This document shows, one piece after another, positions 33,183 to 42,969 of a DNA stretch of 64,000 nt. The stretch spans positions 21,706,501 to 21,770,500 of the forward strand of contig CM027385.1 of assembly GCA_015680905.1 (NCBI GenBank), in the 5' to 3' direction. The stretch is from Coptis chinensis (taxonomy: Eukaryota > Streptophyta > Magnoliopsida > Ranunculales > Ranunculaceae). The notes beneath the pieces were generated by a model that did not search any database, was not told where the DNA came from, and saw nothing but the letters and a program-made list of their open reading frames with translations. Positions within the stretch are counted from its first letter, which is position 1. Each line of letters opens with the position of its first letter. A program made the translations under genes and the position numbers.

Positions 33183-34140
33183 CCGAGCCCTCCCTATGGA
33201 GTGTGTGTGGCTGTAAGTACGGATCCTAAGTCCACGGTTCACATAGTTCACGTTTTCCACTCTTGCATGTTTTTCTCGGATTTTTGAGTCATGTTTCTCT
33301 ATGGTGTGAATTATGTCTTTATTGCTTATCGTTTTCCTTCTAAAAAATAAAATAAAAATAAAAAATAAAAAATAAAAATAAACATAGTAATCTAGGAAGT
33401 CTCGAATCGACTTTAAAAGACCATTACTAAAAACAAATTTTCTAAGCTTCGTTGTAAAAATTTGTTTGGGGTGGGGTGTTAAATGTTCCGTACTAAATGT
33501 TTATGTCCCATTACAGTTGCTTAGGCCGTTTTATTGTATTACGACTCGGATTGACATAATCTATTAATTTAGAGTTCATTCGTTCGCATAACTTACGTCA
33601 TGCACGCACTTCGAGGCGTTTTCTACTATCTCGTATGTCATCTGAAGTCGGAATAGAGTGTTTTATGGATCATTGGATAGGAAATTCTCTCCTGATCATT
33701 TCCATATCTCATTCGCAAAAATCGGACCGGTAACGAAGCGGGAATTTTGATTTGAAGTTCGCGAAAAAAAAATCAAAAAATCAAAATTTCGATTTTGGGC
33801 TTGGGCCCCCGCCACCGAACCAGCCACGACCTTACATTCTCAGCAAGCAGCAACAGTTCATCGTTTTTCCACTCCATTCCGCCATTAACAAAGCTCAAAA
33901 CCCTAACAAAAAATAAAAATTAAAAAGAAATACCATAAACTCACGCCAACCATCAAATTTCCAAGCTAAATCTCTTCTAAAACTAAAACCAAACCACCTC
34001 CACCAATTTAACTCCCCAACAAAACCACCAAAAATTCAAAATTTGGTGCTTTGCACCACCACCACCGCCACCACCACTGTTCTTTCAGTCGGTCAAGTTA
34101 AACCACCACTACCACCCTCTACAAACCCCAAACCGTATTC
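33183..34140 (+). other. Spacer between ORF X and ORF A
   Basis: It contains a PPT-like TTTGTTTGGGGTGGGG near 33468, an A-rich simple repeat (AAATAAAAATAAAAA, 33340-33385), and a C/A-rich leader before ORF A (33830-34140) that looks like a 5' UTR. No coding motif was recognised. This stretch has no counterpart in copy 1. Confidence 0.5.
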
Positions 34141-35324
34141 AAACTTCAAATGGCTCAACAACGCCGATTCATACCGAGAGCAAGTTTTTCATCGCCGACC
34201 ATTTCGCTCTCGCTTTTACGGTGACAAAATGGCTAGTAGAGACTGAATAGTCTCGGTACCGCCTAATCGCCTTTCTACCATGAAGACTTGGTCCGACGGT
34301 TCTACAACACCAGGGAGTTGGAGGGGAGTAGGATTTTTGTGATGGTAAGGAAGAAGAGAAGGGAGTTGACTACTGGGCTGTTGGCTGAGATTCTAGGCAT
34401 TCCGCCTAGAATCCATCTGGAGGCCACTTTACAGGAGCCCCAGTTTGACGGGGTAGAGCCATTGATGGGCCTGACTGTCATCAATGGGAGCTACAATACA
34501 AACTCCCATTGTGTTCGCCAGGCATCACTCCGGACCAACCAGCTGGCTACAGCCCAGTGGATTGGTCGGAATGTCCTAGGGAAGGACAAGGTCAGTGACA
34601 TCGGTCTGACCTGCCTCCATCGTTTTTTGGTACTCAGAGCGTATAACGATTTCGTATCCGGAGTTTTTGGCTTGAAGCATGATCGGGGGGTCGGAAGGTC
34701 TTTGGCACCTCTTCCCCGTGTTAATCACCAAGATCATGTCAAGATGAAAGCAGCTCCAAATACCGAGAGGATTTACATTACCCCTCGCACCGAACACGCC
34801 AGATCTATAGGGAGTGTGTCCAACAAGTTTGGAGGAGGGCGGAGGATAGAGAGGAAGAAGAAGAGGATGGTGGGGCTGGGAATGAAGAGGAGGCTGGGGG
34901 ACAGCAGGATGCCTCCGAGGATGAGGAAGACTTGACCTGCTTTGATGCAGATGCCCTCCAGAGGTGTTGGTCTGATGCGGAACGCATGGCTGTGCTTCAT
35001 AGGGGCATGCGTTCCCTAAACACTATCTGTGCAGACCTCAAGACTCGACAGGCGACTATTTATCACAACTTCGAGCTCCGCACCCAGAGAGAGGATGAGA
35101 GATGGGAGCAGGCGAGGGCTGAGATGGAAGCCCAGCGCCAGTTTAGAGTGGATATGCTTGCACGCTTCCCACCTCATACAGACTCTGCTTCTGAGGACAA
35201 ATCTACGAGGCATGAGCGTCGTCGACGAAGGACGACTGCTGGACCTTCCGAGCCCGGAGCCACCACTAGAGAGTGTGCCCCCCCACCACCAATGGCGAGT
35301 TTGTTTAGAGAGTCCGAGGATTGA
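34141..35324 (+). CDS. ORF A: env-like / plant-transposon-protein-like ORF with acidic and coiled-coil tail
   Basis: Open pieces at 34288-34935 and 34932-35324 overlap by four bases and form one region once a frameshift near 34930 is allowed. The first has FYNTRELEGSRIFVMVRKK, LLAEILGIPP, NVLGKDKVSDIGLTCLHRFL and a basic tail. The pattern of a Y/F-rich strand, a V-R-K word and an LGIP word resembles the 'putative plant transposon protein' region found in the env-like ORF of Athila elements. The second piece has an alpha-helical, charged stretch (RTQREDERWEQARAEMEAQR) that may form a coiled coil, then a basic R-H-E-R-R-R-R segment. The frame probably begins upstream of 34288, near 34150 (MAQQRRFIPR). 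It is absent from copy 1. Role unknown; the family link is tentative. Confidence 0.5.
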
Positions 35325-36120
35325 TAGTGGTTGGTTTTATTTACTTTTGTTGTTGTTTTATTTACTTTTGTTGTTTTATTGTAATGTAATTTTTATTTCC
35401 GTAATTTGAATATTGTAGTGGTACTCCAAATGAAATTTTAATATAAGGGCTTATTTTCATTATGCATGGTTGTTTCATATTGACCCCACCTTCCCAACTT
35501 GTTTGGGGGTGGTTTTATCAATTCAAGCATTATTTTTGTATAACCCTCGTTATTAGAATTAATTGCGGAGTCAAGGTGAAAATATGGTTGTTTAGGCAGA
35601 AATATGATTAAGTATCATTGTAGGATGAAATCTAGATTAAATAGGTACATTCTATCATAAAATCAACCTAAAAGATACTCGGTTTGAATTAGAATCCAGG
35701 ATATGAGTTGTTTCCGTTTTCGAGTTTGGAAATTTTAGGATTTCCGGAAACTGCCGTAATTAGTTTTGGCAACTTTCCGATCCTTTTTAGCAACTTTAAA
35801 CCTATATAAACTTGATACAAACTATCCTCACAACTCACACTACACCTAAACTCCATCACTCACCTTTCACACCCGCGATTCCCACGTTTCGACTTCATTT
35901 TCGCCAAAAATCGCATCGGGCGCCAGCGCCCTTGAGTAAGCCGCTTCTCTACACTTCCTCGAAAATTTTTTCGAGGAGCCGTCAAGTCAAACTTCAGCGA
36001 AAGTCAAAAAGCGACTTCGGCTAAAACACACTGGAATTCCAAAATACTAATAATAAGCGCTCTCCTTGGCCGCGACTTCAGCGCCCTAGTTCTTGGAATT
36101 CCAAAACACAAAGAGCGACT
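35325..36120 (+). other. Spacer with an internal PPT-like tract, then the ORF B leader
   Basis: TTGTTTGGGGGTGGTTTTATCA at about 35499-35520 is nearly the same as the terminal PPT plus LTR start of the element, followed by non-LTR sequence. From about 35800 the ORF B leader has repeated GCGACTTCAGCG and GGAATTCCAAAA words. Confidence 0.5.
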
Positions 36121-37094
36121 TCAGCGACCGACTTGCGTGGACCAGAAATTTTCCAGTTTTTCGCGTGTAGTATCCGGATCATTCGCAGCTATCCCAAAGC
36201 GTAATTTTGAGATGACATCTCCAACATTGATACCGGAACAGTCTTTCGAAGATTTGTTCCAAAGCACTACTTACGGTGCTTGGTTTCGCGAGGTGATCAC
36301 ATATGTTGGCTGGGAACCTCTTATGGTAAGACCGGCTGAACTTTATTCTCCAGCACTTGCATCTTATTTTTATAATAACTGCATTTTCTTTGAGAGACCG
36401 GATGGAGAACAAGTGTTCTTGCTAGCATTTGTTCTTGGACTTGCTATGCCCGCTGAGATACAAGACCCATGGTGCTATTGGGTCGATAATATGCATGTCT
36501 ACACTTATGAGTTTTTGCACGAGGCTTATGGGGCGTGCATTTTCCAGATTGAGGACCAAGGGGACTATAACGCGTTGCCCTTGGTAGCCCGTCCATGAAC
36601 ATAGGAACTGTTATGTTTTGGATTATGCTAAACATATTAGGGAATGGCGTTTCTCTTACGTGAATGGCGCCACTTGCTTGCGTTTTTTCCTTGCTTTAGC
36701 CACGGGGCGGGTTCTATGATCTTCCTTAACTTTGATGTCTAGTTTAGCACGAGCCCATACCATGAGGCATAAGTACCTTCTTATGCCCGTTCTAATTTCA
36801 CGTATTATGCTATGTTTCTTTCCTGTTTTGTACACGCTTCACGGATTGGATTACGGTAGACGCGGTCGACCCACCAATAGTATTATTCGATCTTTCCGTG
36901 CAATGACTTGGCAAGGGTGGCGGATACAACCTCACCAGGTTGCACCCTACACCCCATCAGACCAAGTGGCACTTAATAGGTTAGCAACCATAGATGATAA
37001 ATGGCGTGAAGCCTGGCAAATTATCATAGCATGGCAGGACGCGAAGGAGCCTCACTTCTTTATAGAAGTAGAGGATGACGAAGATGACGAATAA
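36121..37094 (+). pseudogene. Conserved ORF B, copy 2
   Basis: 36137-36598 is open for 153 codons and 36732-37094 for 120, in different frames. The first reads RNFEMTSPTLIPEQSFEDL, GAWFREVITYVGWEPLMV, FERPDGEQVFLLAFVLGLAM and CYWVDNMHVYTYEFLHEAYG. The second has MRHKYLLMPVLISRIMLCFF, FRAMTWQGWRIQPHQVAPY and KWREAWQII, with an acidic EDDEDDE end. The sequence between them (36599-36731) retains homology to copy 1 but in mixed frames. The hydrophobic stretch after MRHKYLLMP could span a membrane, as env-like ORFs are proposed to do. This is inference. The protein family was not recognised. Confidence 0.6.
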
Positions 37095-38882
37095 CAGCGG
37101 GAGTGGAGGTAAGTTTTATTTTCTGTTAGTGTCTGCTTATGTCCCACGCAATTTAATTCTGTTAACCCCATAATGGGTAGAACTCGTATAGAGTTGTGTC
37201 AGTTTTTATTTCCTATATTAGTACGTTCTAACCTTGTTTTACAGATGTTCCTGAATTTCACGCTTCAATGGTATTTTTCCTACCCTCTTTATTTAAATGC
37301 TTTGAGGACAAAGCATGCTTCTTGTTTGGGGGCATAGAAACTCGTGTAATTAAGACATCTGTTAGGATATAGATATGTATAATATGCATTTGTTTTCAAG
37401 TTAAAAATTTCAAAAATATAAATAAATAAGTTTATGCTATACACTTAGGAATATTGGTATTGTTTTCTTTCTCTATGCTCTTAACAATCTAGAAGTCTCA
37501 ATGTAGCTTTTGCATCAGAATAATTGTTAGAAACTTAGGTTAATATGTAGGTAATAATCTTTGCATCTATCTATAAATATATTACATGAGTATCTATGAT
37601 TGTTAGTAGTAAGTTTCTGAAATCTAGGCTAGAGTAGTTATTCTACAAATCCTGTGAGAATATAGCCTAAAGCCTTATATGAGCGAAACATTTGAGAAAT
37701 GACACAAGGGAGAAGTAAAATCCGGATAGAGAAATCACACGTCCACTTGCTTGATCACTATGTCATATCCTAAGCGAGAATTTAGGCCCTCTTTGGATCG
37801 ATATAGCCAAAAATTCAAACCTATGAAATATTTTCCGCTAGTCACCCCTCTGAGCCTTTCCTTAGCCTTTCATAAACCAAAATTCCTTTACCCTGTTACA
37901 AAAACAAAACAAAATATAAATATAAATCAACCTACCCAATTTAGAATAAGTCTGAGAATAGAATGAGGAAGAAAGAAAAAGAGAAAAACCTGTGTAAACA
38001 AAAATTAGTAGTTGCTTCAGAAAAAGAAAAGAAGTTTCCATCCAAGAAAGAAAAAAAAAAATAGAAATAAATAAAAACTCCAAAAATAGAATAAAAGGGA
38101 GTCAAAAGCCAAAGAAAAGAAAAAGAAAAATATGGCTAAGGATGAAAACAAAGTATAGAAGCAAAAGAAAATAACAAGGTTTTCTCTAAGTTATATAATA
38201 TGAAGACTCTATTATCTCAGACTTGTCCTTTTGTATATCCATTTCCTTCCTTCTTAAACCATCTCCTAATCCCCGCAACACCTAATAAAGACCTCTAGCT
38301 CGCCAGGAATAGGTTAGTGTGATAGTAAGTGGTAGATGTGTTTGATCGACTCCAAACTCTTCCTTGTGTGTCATTGAGATTGTAAGGTAAAGTGTGCCCA
38401 ATTACACCGGAGTAGCTTAAAACTTGAGTGGAAAAATCGAGTGTTGTTTCTTGACTATTATTGTGAGAACCTACTTAAGGACGCTTATTCCGAAGTTCTC
38501 GAAAACAAACCCGCTAAACATTTTATAGTACTACTCATGGTGTATATGTTTATTGTAGATGATAGATTATTATGCATATATTAACTTAGGTTTTGACTTG
38601 GTTATTCTTGTTCATAGCTAGTGAGATGTATAGATAATTTGGAGCATGAATAAGGAACAATAGTTTTATTTTCTTAGTCGTTTGTAGTATAGATGAAGTT
38701 TGTGAGTACCTTCATCGAAAACTCTCACGAGGCTATAACTTCGTCCACTAGGGAATTCCTAGTGGTTTAAGGCCTTGTTGCATATGGTCAATGCAATCGC
38801 ACTCAAAAACGAGTAGTTAGAACTCCATTTTTGGTCACTTATTCTAATTTCTCATCTTTGCTTGAGGACAAGCAAAATCTTT
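37095..38882 (+). other. 3' non-coding region of Athila-like copy 2
   Basis: It aligns with 15103-16917 of copy 1. It has a PPT-like TTGTTTGGGGG near 37322, a purine-rich block (about 37960-38130) and a CTTGAGGACAAGC word near 38862. No coding motif was recognised. Confidence 0.6.
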
Positions 38883-38896
38883 GTTTGGGGGTGGTT
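38883..38896 (+). other. Terminal polypurine tract, copy 2
   Basis: GTTTGGGGGTGGTT directly precedes the TGATAAG start of the 3' LTR, as in copy 1. Confidence 0.7.
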
Positions 38897-40274
38897 TGAT
38901 AAGGGCCCAAAACTGTAGTTTTAACCCCTTTAATAATCATCTTTGTTAGACCAATTATGTGAATAATAAGTAAGAGTTAATACTGATTACGTGTTTTTAT
39001 GCATTTCAGGCTTCAAAGTCTATTATGTGCAGAAATGTGCCACTTTAGCGAGATAAAGGAGCAAAAGTCAGCAGAACTTCCGAATGACATATCTTTGGAC
39101 TCAGACCTCGGAATGAGACCTACCTTATGTCAAAACGACCGTCTCGGAAAGAGCTTTGCAATGGTCCAAGCCTTGACCCAATCAGAGGAGCATAAGTGGA
39201 CGAAAAGTCTGTGGAAGCCAACTGCAGCTGAAGAGGCATTTTTGGACTGAAAGAATTGGGTTTTGGGCCTGATTCTCTGGCCCAAAACATGGCTCCAAGC
39301 CCATGTACGATTTTTGGATCTGAATGTATAAGAACAAAAGCTTAACTCAGTGTTAATGGCAGTTAGGTTAGGTAGATAGCTTAGAATAGAAAGTAGCCAT
39401 TAGAATAGCTTCTAGATCTAGATTTAATTGTTTTATTTAATTAGTTTCAAATCCTTGTTTAGATAAAACCTTTGAATCTTTTTTCTTCATTTCATTAGAC
39501 AAATAAATAGTTATTATTATTCAATTTCGTTTTTGTCATTTACAATTTATTAGATCTAATTTCAATTCTTGTTATCATTCAATTCTTAGTTATTAATTAG
39601 ATTCCATTATTGTTTCATTAAGTAAATTTCAATGCTTTATATTATGTTTAGTTTAAATTTAAATGGAAATGATTATGAATGATTCAAGGCTAAACCTCCA
39701 TTAGAGGGGTTGAGAAACCTTGATGAAAGCTTGATTCCAATTATCGGAGATTGTCGTAGTTTCCTTTCCACTCTAGAAACGCGTTTAGTTCACCATGAGA
39801 ATGGGTTTAATCGCTCACATGCTAATTATTAATTGGTAGAAATGTCATGTGTAGTTAGGGATTAGGAAGAACCGATTGTTCTCGCTTAGCAGTTCAATTC
39901 GATTACGACGACTTCGCCGCTAGTGGATTAAGTTGAGTTAAGGTGGAATCAATCCCCCTCTAACTCCTTAACATCGAATCAACGTAGCATTCCCTTAGTA
40001 TTCTGATAACCGACTAGTGCATTTCGTGGGTAGTTGCATCGTAGTCTAGTCCCCTTTTCGTAAAGCTCTCATTGACTTTAAGTAGAGTATTGAGACTAGA
40101 AAACAAGCATACGGAAGGACTAAGAGTGGAACGAATCACTCTACTCCACTATATCTCATAGGATTGAGAGTAGAAAATATCTTTGATAAATAAGCATCAA
40201 AATAGTTGTTAGTTTACTTACGTTGTGAATTCATCACTCATTTCGTAGGTAGACTATTCATTTTACATTTATCA
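38897..40274 (+). repeat. 3' LTR of Athila-like copy 2
   Basis: It starts TGATAAGGGCCC (one base different from the other LTRs), ends CATTTATCA, and is followed by ATGAT. It matches 27954-29322. A TATAAGAAC word near 39327 is in the promoter position. Confidence 0.9.
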
Positions 40275-40279
40275 ATGAT

Positions 40280-41504
40280 CATATATTTACATGATCACAT
40301 CTTGCCTCCCGATCATAAAGTGGGTGATCGTGTCAAATGCGATGCTTGGAAATATTGTCTCATATCGACTTCAAACGGTCTGTTGCAACTTTATCGCAAA
40401 GGCACAAGTCTTAACCCTATGCTTCGTTGTCTCAGCAAAGCTGAAGGTTTGCTCGTCCTGGCGGAAATTCATTCAGGCCTATATGGGAACCACTCTCGGG
40501 CTAAGTCTCTCGCCATAGAGCAATGACACAAGGATACTGGTGGCCGTACATACAAAAGGATGCTAAGCGTTTGTCTGAGAAGTGTGTTCCTTGCCAGAAA
40601 TATGCTAATATGGGAAATCTTCCAGCAACGGAACTTCATCCAATCTTGAGCCCTTGGCCGTTTGCAAAGTGGGGTATTGACATCGTCGGTCCTCTTCCGA
40701 AAGCTCCTGGCAGTGTTCGTTTCTTACTCGTCGCAACTAATTATTTTACCAAGTGGGCAGAAGCTATGCCCTTAGCCCAGATCCATGCTTCAGATGTTAA
40801 AAAATTCTTATGGCGAGACATTGTTTGTCGTTTCGGTATTCTAACATCATTGACTTCCGACAATGGCAAACAATTTGATGCTGAAGAAATTCGATAATTT
40901 TGTTCTGACTTGAAGATTAATCATAATTTCTCGGCACCATATCATCCTCAAGCACAAGTTGAAGCTACTAACAAATCCATTCTTGCAATGCTCAAGCGAT
41001 GACTTAAACAGGCCAAAGGAAATTGGGTTAAGGAACTTCCTGTGGTTATGTGGGCTTATCGAACCACACCTAAGCATTCAATTGGATTTTCTCCGTTTAA
41101 TCTTGCTTATGGTACGGAAGCGGTCTTGCCTACAGAGTTGATGACACCAACCACACGAACTTCTAATGTGGAATTGGAGTCGAATGATCAAGCACTTGCT
41201 CAAGCCAAAGCCTTGATAGATGAGACAAGAGATGTTGGTCTTCAACAATTAATTCGTTATCAAGCTGATATGAAACAAAAATATGATAAGAAAGTTCGAC
41301 TTAAAGTGTTTGAGAAAGATGATGATAGGGTACTTTGTCGAAAGAGCGAGGTTGATAGATTTCGGTAAATTTGGAGAAAACTGGACAGGTCCATACATCA
41401 TAGATCGCCCTGCCACCAAAGGATCTTATTTTCTCCGAGATTTAGATGGGAATGTTCTTGATAAGCCGTGGAATGCGTTTCATCTGCGCAGGTTCTATAA
41501 GTAG
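40280..41504 (+). pseudogene. Tat integrase, with stops
   Basis: The linker and zinc-binding start (HDHILPPDHKVGDRVK, LRCLSKAEGLL, EIHSGLYGNH) are read in 40206-40526. The core follows in a second frame from 40523: CVPCQKYAN, WGIDIVGPLP (Asp 40679-40681), TSDNGKQFD (Asp 40859-40861) and QVEATNKS (Glu 40961-40963), which is the DDE triad. Stops are TAA at 40895-40897 and TGA at 41000-41002. A frameshift near 41330-41370 moves the C-terminal part (FGKFGENWTGPYII, NAFHLRRFYK) to another frame, ending at 41504. Integrase joins element DNA to the target. The three catalytic residues are present, but the chain is broken. Confidence 0.85.
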
Positions 41505-41679
41505 ATTTTAGTTATGTTTTTCCGTTATCCTGGAGAAATAAAATAATACAATATTTAGTTTGTTTTCAGTTCAGGCATGTATTTTCCGTTGTTATCTTTG
41601 CATTTTTTAAGACTCGGTAATCAATAAAGAAACAGTTCTTTCACTTCAGTTCCAATGGTATGATTTTGGTTTTAGCGAA
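41505..41679 (+). other. Spacer after the Tat integrase
   Basis: About 175 bases between the integrase stop and the tandem array. An AATAAAATAA word at about 41536 could serve as a poly(A)-type signal. Nothing else was recognised. Confidence 0.35.
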
Positions 41680-42775
41680 TCTTATAATCGCTACAACAAA
41701 ATCTGGCAAAATTACCACGTTTAATTTCGTCAGTCTATGTTGAACGCTTTTACGCTCGCTTAGTCGTTACTATCGCTATAACAAAATCTGGTGAAATTAC
41801 CACGTTTAATTTCGTCAGTCTAAGTCGAACGCTTTTACGCTCGCTTAGTCGTTACTATCGCTACAACAAAATCTGGCGAAATTACCACGTTTAATTTCGT
41901 GAGTCTAAGTTGAACGCTTTTACGCTCGCTTAGTCGTTAATATCGCTTCGACAAAAAATGGCGAAATTACCACATTTACTTTCATCAATCTAAGTTGAAC
42001 GTTTTACGCTCGCTTAATCGTTACTATCACTACAATAAAATCTGGCGAAATTACCACGTTTAATTTCGTCAGTCTAAGTTGAACGCTTTTACACTCGCTT
42101 AGTCGTTACTATCACTCCGACAAAATCTGGCGAAATTACCACGTTTAATTTCGTCAGTCTAAGTTGAACGCTTTTACGCTCACTTAGTCGTTACTATCGC
42201 TACAACAAAGTCTGGCAAAATTACCACGTTTAATTTCGTCAGTCTAAGTCGAACGCTTTTACGCTCGCTTAGTCGTTACTATCGCTACAACAAAATCTGG
42301 CAAAATTACCACGTTTAATTTTGTCAGTCTAAGTTGAACGCTTTTACGCTCGCTTAGTCGTTAATATCGCTTCGACAAAAAATAGCGAAATTACCACGTT
42401 TAATTTCGTCAATCTAAGTTGAACGCTTTTACGCTCGCTTAATCGTTACTATCACTACAACAAAATCTGGCAAAATTACCATGTTTAATTTCGTCAGTCT
42501 AAGTTGAACGCTTTTACGCTCGCTTAGTCGTTACTATCGCTCCGACAAAATCTGACGAAATTACCACGTTTAATTTCAGCAATCTAAGTTGAACACTGTT
42601 ACGCTCGCTTAGTCGTATTATCGCTCCGACAAAATCTGACGAAATTACCACATTTAATTTCGTTAGTCTAAATTGAACGATTTTACGCTCGCTTAGTTGG
42701 TTACTCGCGCTATGTCAACATCTGATGAAGTTACCCCGTTTCGTTTCGTCGGTTCTGCGTCGGAGCATTTTTTCA
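41680..42775. repeat. Tandem array of ~85-bp units in the Tat element (about 13 copies)
   Basis: The word ATCTGGCGAAATTACCACG or close variants recurs at about 41701, 41786, 41871, 41956, 42040, 42125, 42210, 42295, 42380, 42465, 42550, 42634 and 42720, a steady spacing of 84-85 bases. Each unit also has TTTAATTTCGTCAGTCTAAG and GAACGCTTTTACGCTCGCTT. The last units are more diverged. There are no unique spacers, so it is a minisatellite-like array. Tandem arrays in this position, between integrase and 3' LTR, are known from Ogre/Tat elements. Confidence 0.95.
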
Positions 42776-42969
42776 CTCAATCTAATTTTGCAAGCTTAAA
42801 GATTAGCATTAGGGGTGTTTCATTCTATTTTGTGTCATCTATATAATTCAACGACATTGTCAGTTTTCCACAAGTATGTTATCTGACATCACAATGATAT
42901 TCAATTGCCAACACATACTTTATTTTATTCAAAAAGAATTTTTAGCTCTATGGTATTACAAACGCACAA

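Larger units (their letters stand above)
27954..40274 (+). mobile_element. Athila-like non-autonomous LTR retrotransposon, copy 2 (12.3 kb)
   Basis: It has TGATAAGAG at the left, TTTATCA at the right, and ATGAT at 27949-27953 and 40275-40279. The LTRs (about 1,370 bp), tRNA-Asp-type PBS, gag-protease remnant, ORF X, an extra ORF A, ORF B and PPT follow in this order. As in copy 1, no RT, RNase H or integrase motif was found. It is inserted in the Tat element between the dual RNase H and the integrase, so it is younger than the Tat element. Its LTRs are alike apart from many one-base deletions in the left one. Confidence 0.85.

Noticed and set aside
41680-42775. CRISPR-like array
   Set aside because: The 85-bp units abut each other without unique spacers, and the context is a plant retrotransposon.
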